A DNA stretch of 64,000 nucleotides. Source: Takakia lepidozioides. Taxonomy: Eukaryota > Streptophyta > Takakiopsida > Takakiales > Takakiaceae. Of the stretch, positions 50,659-60,900 are shown piece by piece; position 1 is the stretch's first letter, and every line of letters begins with the position of its first letter. Location: the NCBI GenBank assembly GCA_030704615.1, contig CM060731.1:55102221-55166220 (forward strand), written 5' to 3'. The notes below the pieces were generated by a model. That model was not told the origin of the DNA and made no database searches. It saw nothing but the letters and a program-made list of their open reading frames with translations. Made by a program: the position numbers and the translations under genes.

Positions 50659-51939
50659 TAGGTGAAGACAACACCTCCAGATGTTCCATAATCTCTGGAC
50701 ATGAGTGCAGGGGCTTGTCTCACTACATGTTGCATAGGTGCATCTGGGCTCAACCCCACCCCATTTGTGTCTTCCAAGAGATTGGCAGTGCTAAACACGC
50801 CACAAATGTCACACCTGTGCAAGCAAAAGGCCTGGAGGAGATCAAAATCAACCTAATACTCTGTACTAGTATGTCTAAATGCTAGTCTATCAATATACTC
50901 AATGCTCTCAACCAGAGAATTGGTGGCTGCACACAAGCACTGTGGCAATAAGTGGTTGAGTTTGCACAATCACCTTTATCTCACACTGACTACCTGAAGG
51001 GCATGTCATATCCAACAGCTTGTTACTTGTTACTTCCTATTGTCGATGCAACCCTATGCAACCCTAGGAGAGGGATTTCTAAAAGAATTTAATATAGAAT
51101 CAACATCTTTCTAGTACTTAGCCAGTGTTGAGCCACCTTGGTGACATGGCTCATTTTGGCAAAACTCTGGGACGATGCAAAAATATATATGTACATATAT
51201 AGAGAGTTAATAATTTGATTTGTTTTTCTTCCTGCCCAGTGACATGAAAGTTTTTGAGAAAAAGGATGAAATGAAATGCAATTATAACATCTGCACGAAG
51301 AGCTTATGGGACGAAAGGAAGCAAGAAGCAGGAAAGAGAGTGCAGCCCCGAGCAGCACAAAATTATTGCTTGAGGGATTGCCTAAGAGTGAATCCTCTTA
51401 ATAGACTGCTAAACATTTCTTGTCCTCATAATGGAAGACACAGTGAGATTGGGTATCCCAAAATAGTCAATTGAATGTCCCACAGATCTCATAGTAGAAA
51501 GAGTAAATTATTCTAACTTTGAATTTCCATGTTGTTCCCCAAGTAATTGGGGCTTAGGCAATCCTGGCGTCGCAGGTTTCCCCCCCTACCAGTGTCTATC
51601 CTCAAGCTACGGGAGCCAACCCTAAATCTCATTCGAAAGGATATGGCATTTCCACTTTAGAACACACTGTAGTCCACCAGTAGCATTAGCATGTCCAGAG
51701 TGGCATGTGGAATGTACAAATAAGCTTTGGCCTTACATGATGACCTAACATTCATGATGGCCTAACATATTTGCATGAATATGTTATATAGGTAACCGTT
51801 GACGGAATAGTATGAAGTGTGTCCGCATAACTTCAACAAACTTTATGCATATATAAATGCGGGAATAAGCTCGATTGTACAATTTTTGCCTATTAAATAA
51901 AAAAATTCATTAGCCGATATTCCCCGATATATGCTGTCT
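50659..51939. other. Convergent intergenic region between AUG4 and the NOMO homologue
   Basis: Holds the 3' untranslated regions of two genes facing each other. No gene was seen. An AT-rich ATATATATGTACATATATA-like stretch lies at about 51183-51201. Confidence 0.45.
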
Positions 51940-54900
51940 TTAGAAAGTTCTGCGGGTGCGGATACTCGCCTTCCGGATGGACACCTCTTTTTTCACTGCT
52001 GCGTGATTGCCAGAGGCACCAGCAACACCCACTGCCCATATATAGCCATCCTTCAACCTGCCAATCACAAAAATCAGCCTCTCATCCTCTGCATCTTCCA
52101 TGTGTTTCTCCTCATAGATAAGCCCCTTTTCTTTTGTTTCAGTGGTTTTTGTTTTTTTCTGGTTTTCTCCCTCTGAGGATGTTCGGAGAACTTTAACTTT
52201 ACTTTATGTATTAGGTGAAGTTTTGAAGTATTAGGTGAAGGATTTTCAGTGATTTGAGATTGCATAGCCCGGGGATGGGGGTATCTCGATGCACATAAAC
52301 TGACAAGATAAAGATAAGATAAAGTTTCTTTAACGTCCAGTGAATTTACAGAGCCTACTGCTCAACACAGAGGCCATTGAGGGTCCAATGGACAGTCTGA
52401 AGGCACATGTTGAAGGATTGAACCCAGGATCACCTAGGTTATGCACAGGCAAGGCACAAACACCCAACCACTGGGCTACCACCTGCTCAAGTGTATAATC
52501 TGCTTACTTGTGCATAATCTGAGATCACACTGCCAAGCCCATGGGCACAACAGCATAACATGAAAAGCGGCTATTAAAAGCCCAACGAAAATACACTAGG
52601 TGCATTTTTACGTTCTTCAAATGTTATGCAGCCAGTGGAGACAGATGACACACAGAACCGCTTAAAATAAGCTTTGACTGTAAAACCATGATAACCAGGT
52701 GGGGTTGTACCTTGGCATACTTGCAAAGAGAGCAATCACTGCAACCCCCACCACCACAGGTAATACTGGGGCAGGTGCCAACTCCTACAAGCCCCAACCA
52801 CGCGCCATTCAGCAGGAGGACTAATCTCACGACCTGACAAATCAAGCAGATTCTTTTGCGAAGGCATAGCTTTTCCAACACAGGATGTTCGTCTCTCTGA
52901 CTGAAAACACCAAAGCAATCTGTCCAACAGGTCACAGTCACACTTGCCTGCTTGTGAAGGTGTTCCTCTGCGGTGAACCGGAGAGGGCCAACATGTAGAA
53001 TACTCTTAGTCTCCAAGTCAACATCAACTGTCTCTGACTCGAATTTGTATGTGCGTTCCAAGAGCCCAAAGGCCAGGCGCACTGTGTACTTCCCTCTGGG
53101 AAGACCCTCAACTTCAAAGAAGCAAGAGAGAGGTAAAGGACTTGCGCGCTCAACTCTGCTGGGGTCCATAACGGATGCAACCTCGACAGTTAGATGGGGC
53201 TGCCATCTCTCCAGCTGGGCACCCTCAGCAATGCCTGTAAGGATTGTGGACGGGGGCTCTTCAAAGACCACAAAGTCAACTCCCGCAATGTCATTTGCTA
53301 TCACCTGAAAAGAGACATACGACCAGCCATCTAATCAAAGCTGTCCACTACATCCATAAATCACTAACCACCATCTATGATTCACATTGGGCGTCCTTGA
53401 AGGTGGACATGGACATCATCCAGTAAATATTCCCTCTCACGAGCTCTGTGATCTAGTGCTGCTAGTAACCAACTAAGAGATTCGAAATTAAGTAGCTGAA
53501 AGGGCAGGGCAGCTTACCTCAACAGAGACTGAACTGGGTGATGCACGCTCAATCGTCAAAACCCCTCCAGGGACCCTTTTCAGTGCAGATCTGATTACAT
53601 AGGTTGTGTTGGGTAGGACACCGCGCAGACGGTACTTGCCCTCTGCATCAGTTACAGTTTCTTCATAGTAGCCCCGAGACACTGACCGGGCTTCCAAGAT
53701 TATGCCTTGCTCAGGTTTTCCAGACAATGACGTGACTGTTCCTAGCACACTGAGAAAGGAGGTCACATAATCAAAAGACCGATAGATTGTTTCCAGATGC
53801 AGGATGAAAACGTACTGTCATTTCAAAGGGAAATAAGATCCATCGTGTTGAGTACCAGCAGCAGCATTTAACAAGAACTTGAGTGACGAGGCCTACTGTA
53901 TCCTGTTATAAGGTGGGCACCTTTAAATGCCCACCTACAGTGTGACTGAGGCATTTTGTAGCTCCACCCTCACAAGTGACTGAGTGCAGTGAGCGCCACG
54001 GCAAGTGACCCTGCCCACGGCTCCATCAGCCTATTGGTTGGAAGGTTTCCTGTAACCACATAGTACTAGTCTGGAGAGCAGCTACTAACTAGGGTGCTGA
54101 ATACTTTCAGTTCCATGGTCTTCCAGGGAGTGTTATTGGGCATTAGGAGGGACAACGCAAAACCTGTAAGCAATACGACGAGCAGTGAATGTGACGTGCT
54201 TAATCTCTCCAGACCCGACCTCAATAGCTTGCGCAGCTGGTGCAAAACTATATTCCTGCCTCCCTCCCACCCCCAAACAAGGTATTAAGGCTGTCTTATG
54301 TCCTTAGTGTAGAACAAATAACCGCAATAATGCCATGTAATAACAAGGCCAGAGCTGACTTGCAAATAATGAGATTACATACACCCTAGCGAAGATAATT
54401 GACATACACCTGCCTCAAACATTGTGACAAAGAAAATCCATTTAGAGATTGTTAACTGTGCAATGCACCGTCGCTGGAACGAACACCAAGCATTGACCAC
54501 AAGCGAAACACAAGCATCCTGTGAGCAAATGAGCTTTGACGACGTCACCACAATGATGGTCGATCCACAGGAACTAATCTATGAAAGGGCAGAGTAGCAA
54601 CTCGGCACAGACATTAAAAGATAACCCAGCATGAGTTCAAGTTCAGAGCTAAACTAGTGCGACATAGAGGGATTGGTTGTCAATCACGAAGTCTCAGACA
54701 AGGAACTCATATCTAGCAAGGGCAAGCTGCCACTACTCCCCATCACCTTCATCAGCTCCCAACAGTACATGTACATCCCATATAATACCATGCTCAAATT
54801 CATTGGCATTATCCAAAGCTTCATACTGAGATTCTACTACTTTTCCAGACTGATCCAATGGAATCCAAACGACACATGGCAGATCTTGGTAGGGAACAAG

Positions 54901-57900
54901 GTTTACCTTCAACAGAGGGCGGAGATAGAAACTCCCAGGGAACAGGTTGCTGAAACTGAAAGTAGCCCCCGAGCTTGTGGCCGCATTTTTGCGGTACCCA
55001 TCATCCCCACTTAGGGAGAGCAGCACCGAAGGCATTAATTGTTCTGCACCCTCGCCTGGGAGAATTGACACCACAATTTGCCCAAGCTTCTGACACGAAA
55101 ATGAGTTGTTACCGATCGATTTAAGATGAAATCCCGCCTGCAATTTCATCAGTGGTATCGTCCGTTTATGTGAGATTTCTCGATCCTATCTCTCCCATAC
55201 ATAATATAGGGCACGCACAATTTCATAAATGTGACTGGGTTTGGTGTCTTTACCCAAAAAGAGAGGGAAGAATACCCTGGTCTCACAAGTACCATTATGT
55301 ACTAAGTGCCTAATCACTGAATTTGTCAGCTTGATATCTTCTCGAAACTTCTATAACCATGCAGCTCTCCACATGGAAGAGGACATTAGCACTGGCTCCA
55401 CTAATGGCGTTTTATCTGAGGATTGAGGATGCACAAAAAACTTCGCTTACTCCAGCTTCTGTCTTGTCCAAAAAGCAGGAGACGAACAAAGGCAGAGGCA
55501 AAGACCGAGACCAAGACTTAGACAATTACAGAAAGAACTTGTTCAACCTGATCTACATCCAAACTTCAAGAGCAATGACTTTAAGGGAGTGTTGGGACAC
55601 ACCAAAGATGCATGAACAACATAGGAGGTTTCATCATAAAGAGGACCCGCCATGTATATTCCGTCCACGCCAGTGACAGTCGATAGTGCAACTTCCCCCT
55701 CTGTCAGGCCCCCTGCCTGACTCCCCTTCTCAGCCAGTACAGTTATGTTCACACCCTCTAGGGCAGGAACGACAGTCCCCTTGATATAGATTCCTGGGCG
55801 TCCATTAAACACTGGGATTGGTGGCTGGCATCCATCTGTCCCCACGTGTACCTGAAATGTACCAAATGAATCAAAGGTTCATGGAGCGAACTGCCCATAC
55901 TATCTAGTTCCTCCTTTAGTGAGTGAAGCATGACGTTCTGATTGGAATGGACTCGAGGAATGATGGTCATGCTTAGTGAAACCACTAGCCCGTTCGCTGG
56001 TGTTCAGTTTCTTTTTGTACTGACCTTCTGCACTAGCGGACATTGAGACCCATCTCCTACCAAAAAGCATTTGAAATCAAAGGGGAGCAAGTTATATCCT
56101 CAAAGCCACCACGTTAGAATAACACATCAACATTTCATCCTTATGTCCAACCCAGACCAAATGCAAAGAGAGAAAATTACATGCTGCTCCTTAGGGTAGA
56201 AGAGAATGTTTTTTGATCCCTCCCCACTTCCCAGGTCTTCAGTTCCATCCGAGGCTACTGAGTCTGAGGTGTGCACACTACACACAACCACATACATATC
56301 AGAAAAAAATTAAAAATCAAGTCAAAAGATTGCTGGATAGCTGCTCATGTCGTCCACGGGCAAGCTGCAGTTGAAATGAAACCCAAACATACCCTTTCTG
56401 TAATTTCATCTCTATGACTTTAGTTCTCCTTGCTTTCCATTTTGACCGCACGTTTCCAAATACAAAATTTGTCTGTTCATCTACGAAAGTTTTGCATATA
56501 AGACACTTAAATGCAACCCAAATAGATATTGGGCCAGCCTAAGTTAAAATATGAACTAGCACAACCTAGAAAGTGAATTAAGAACAATACAATGTCGATC
56601 ACAAAGTCTGAGACCATCAACTTCATCGTACGTATCAGTGACAAGCTGCCACCACTCCCCAGCAACTTCATCACCTCCAAACAGTAGGTGCAGATCACAT
56701 GAACACCATACTCAAATTCATGACCATACCATCATACAATCTTTGTACTGAATAAGTAACTAAGCCACAATGTTGGCTGGTACTCAGCTGGCAAAGCTGA
56801 TCAAATCAATTAGCATCTTCTCTTAAAGTTGAACAGTTACGAAGTAGGAACTGAATTTCACTTTGGCTTGTACTGAGAAAGTAAATACTTGGAAGAAAGC
56901 TCAAATGGATTTGCTGGACAGGCAGCTCAAGGGGCCTACTGCACCTTCAACGTTTCCTTGGGCTACCAGCTGCTGACTACTTAGATCCAGAAAAGTGAAA
57001 TGTTCATCAGTGAAGGTACAGACTACAACTTCATACAGACATCACATGTAAAACCAAACAATATGTTGCACAAGTCCAAGTTAAAACCTAAACAATCAGA
57101 CACAGCAGTACCCAGTATAATCACAGTAGATGAGCTAAGCACAGTAATTACACCTGTGATGCCGGGGAGCAAACGTCAGTTTATCTCCCAACTGTGCCCA
57201 ATGAACATAATCATAGAGTGCCACTTGACTCGTTTCATTTGCTCCTGAAACAAGGCGGGCCTGGTTGTCGAGGGCCGCAACTCGGCCATCCTGGTAATGG
57301 ATTTCCACCACTATCGAGTCTTCAAGCAAATTGGCAGCAGGGTAAAGGCCAGGATCAACATGAATATGCCCTGTCAGGACATACTTCTGACCTACCAGAT
57401 TCAGGGGCTGCCATCCAACAACAGACGAGAATAATGTCAACCAATATACAAATGCACTCTTTCCCGTAGTCGATGGAGACTCTACAATTGTCAACAGGTA
57501 AATAAGGGGCAAACAGTGAAAGGGTGAAAGGGTTTATCCAAAACCCTTGCCTGAGGCGCAACAGAGAACAAAGTGCAATGCTCATTGATTCCCGAAAGCA
57601 AGTCACAGCATGACCAAGTGTGATGTTCCTTCTTTTGAGTCACTTGGACTTCTGGAAGCTTTACCTACAAGAAGTACTTTACACTCCATCTTTGGATGAA
57701 GTCTGGTATCCTTTGATGAGCTTCTTCATGTCCTTCTACATACTTTCTTCCTTCTTGATCTCTTGCGACCTCTCTCTCACACTAGGTAAAAAAAAAAAGA
57801 AAAAAAAAGAAGGGAAACACACTTATGTCTTTTTCCTGGATGTCAAAAAGGCTTATGACACAGTGTGGAGAGATGGCCTATGGTTCCGCCTCTGGTCTTG

Positions 57901-60900
57901 TGGGATCAAGGGAAAGATGTGGAGAGTTGTCCGCAACTTGTATGCTCACACCAAAAGCTGTGTCACTGTTAACGGACAGAAGTCCAACTTCTTTGACATA
58001 GACCAAGGTGTAGCTCAAGGATGTACTCTCTCCCCTCTGCTCTTCAATGTTTTCATCAATCAACTCCTCGAGGATGTGGAAAGTGAGGGATTTGGGTTAA
58101 GGGTGGGTGATACCACCATACCAGCCCTTATGTTTGCGGATGACTTCGCAGGCATAGGGGAGACTCCAACCAATCTCCAGGAGTTGATTGATTGCGCGAA
58201 GAGATACTTTGATCTTTGGGGGCTAGAGGCTAATGTCAGCAAATGTGCAGTGGTAGCATTCAACGACAGAGGAGAGGGAGGAAGTGATCATAAGTGGCAG
58301 TGGGGTAGCCAAGAGATCCCGGTCCTCCCTTCCTACACTTACCTGGGCATTGAGTTCTCCTCCAATTGTAATTGGGATGCACATATCCGGAAAGTTGTTC
58401 AAACTGGCAAGGGTCTGGGGCTCACTAAATTTTCCACTGCAGAGGGGTCAACTCTGAGGTTAAGAAAACCATGCTTTGTCACGTTATTAGACCTGCCTTG
58501 GAGTACGGATCTGCTATATGGGTTGATAACTCCAACCAGGCTAAGTCTCTAGAATCCATTCAAGTGGGGGTGCTTAAGGAGTGTATGTCAGCATGCTCCA
58601 AAACAGCCAATGTGGCTGTTCGGGGTGAGTTTGGCATTCCGTCCCTAAGCTCCCAAGGGCAGATGGTGGGGTCAGCTGCAACATATGCCCAACACCAGAT
58701 ATTCTAAGTTAATCGACTCTATATCTTGGAAACAGGACCGCCCTGTCAAACAGGCTAAGTCCTGGCAGAAGAGAGTAGAAGAGATTCTCAAGGACCTGGA
58801 CCTGGATCCGCAAGTCTTGACCCTGCTGGATAAATCTGACTTAGAGGCTGTAGTGTCCTCAGCCATGTCTGTTGCCATGAGATTGTCTGATGAAAATGAA
58901 GTTAGGCAGAAAACTTCCCTGAATTTGTTTCCAGTCTGTGACATGGGGGAGGACATCTTGGATGACCTCAAGGGTCTACCCACTCTCGGCACTAGACTGA
59001 AATTTAAACTCAGGGCAGGAAGCCTACCTTTGGACAGCAAACAGAAGCAGAGAGGAAAGGGAGAGTGCAATTGCCCGTTGTGTGGGCAATCTGAAGACAG
59101 TATTCATTTTCTGATACACTGTCCGGGGTTCTCTCACCAAAGAGACGCTCTCTTCAAATCTATCAAGGGAATTGTGCCTGTACCCCTGTTTACCAACTTT
59201 GAAAGTCTCGAGGCTGAGCCAAAAGCCCAGGCAGGTAAGTCTTACTACCAACGTCAGCCCCTGACAGAGGTAGGTTCTGTCCCTTTTGTTCCCGCTCAAA
59301 CTGGGCGCGGGGTCAATGGCCACAAGGCTACGGCAAACAACGTCTTATGAGTACAATCTCTCTCACACTAGAGCAGGTAGCCCAGTGGTTGGGTGTTTGT
59401 GTTTTGCCTGTGCATAACCTAGGTGATCTAGGGTTCAAAGTGTCCACCTTCCAATGGAAGTACTCCTTTGGGATGTAGAGACACTATAATGTACGTTTCC
59501 TTTGGAAGGAGTCACCTTTCTTTCTTTCTTTCTTTCTTTCTTTCTCTCTCGCTCTGCTATTGGGTGACTTCAATGCCCGGGTGGGCAAAGGGCTCCATCA
59601 GGACGATATTGGGCCTTTTGGTGAGGACGAGCTGAATTCTAATGGCAGACTGTTAATTAACTGTCTGGAAGAGCTTCAGCTTTTGACCTTGAATAACAGG
59701 ACAAGAGGTGACCAAGTGCAGTGGATCGAGAGAAATCCCAAACTGGGGAACGTTCCATTGTGGACTATATCATAATGGACAAAAATTTGTTTCCCCAGTG
59801 TGCCAATGTGTTGATCGACAGAACTGATATTGGTACCTCTGACCACTTCCTGGTTTGGACTGAGATCAAAAGGTGTTTTCCCAACACCAAGAGATCTGTG
59901 AAACGTTCGATTCGGAAGTGGCGCATAGAAAAATTCCATAATGAGGAGGTCAAGGCTGAGTACGTCCAGGCCTTGCAAGAGGCTCTCCCTCATTTTGTCC
60001 AATCGCTCCAAGAACTTCAGTCTCGCTCTGACAACGCAAGAAATGCAGTCGAAAGAGCAGTGGACTCTTGGGAGAGTTTCGTTTCCTCCGTGGCTGACAA
60101 GATCATTGGGAGGAAACTAATTGGCTGCGGTAGAGCTGTTAATTGGTGGACCAATGAGATCAAACTCAAGATAGCTGAGAGACGAGCCCTTTATAAAGAG
60201 TGCTGCAATTTGAAAACCAACAGAGAATTGTGGGCGAGGTACTACCAGCTCCGTAAAGATATCAATCAGCTTGTTAGGTCTCAGAAGAAATTATACTGGG
60301 ACAAGTTATACAGTGAAATAAACTCAAACCACCATGGTGGTAATGACAAGAAATTCTGGTTGGCCCTTCAACGTTTGTACAAGCCTAAAAACGGTCAGCA
60401 AGTACAAGCGCTGAAGACGTTTGTCTGGATTCACAGGACTCGTAATATTAACAGAGCCGGACCCCCAGGTGTATGATGACTCTGAAATGGGTGTGGAGTT
60501 AGATCTGTGAAACAGGCATCAGCATGGCATAGCGACAATGTAACATAATATCTGCACAGAGAGGATGCATGATCAAGAAGAGTGTAGAACCAAGCTTACT
60601 GCAGGTTGTGCCGTATCAAATTGAAAAGAAAGAGCACCAAAGAAGACACAGGGCCACAAGAAGTGGAGTTCGTGAATGCCTGGTGCTTCCAAGCACACTT
60701 GCTGCCATCCTTTCTGTCATGTTCCACATGTTGTTGTCAGATGAGCCAAGATTCCATTGCAGAAAAAACACGAAGAGTACCATGAAGTGGTTGTCTATAG
60801 ATAATGATATGGGTCTTTTGCATTGAAAGAATAATTAGGTTGAGAGACAAGCTAGCTGGAACATCAGCACAATTTCAGAAGCAGCTACTCTAGGTGACAG

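Noticed and set aside
59516-59546. (TTTC)n as an independent microsatellite of interest
   Set aside because: Best explained as the tail of the SINE.
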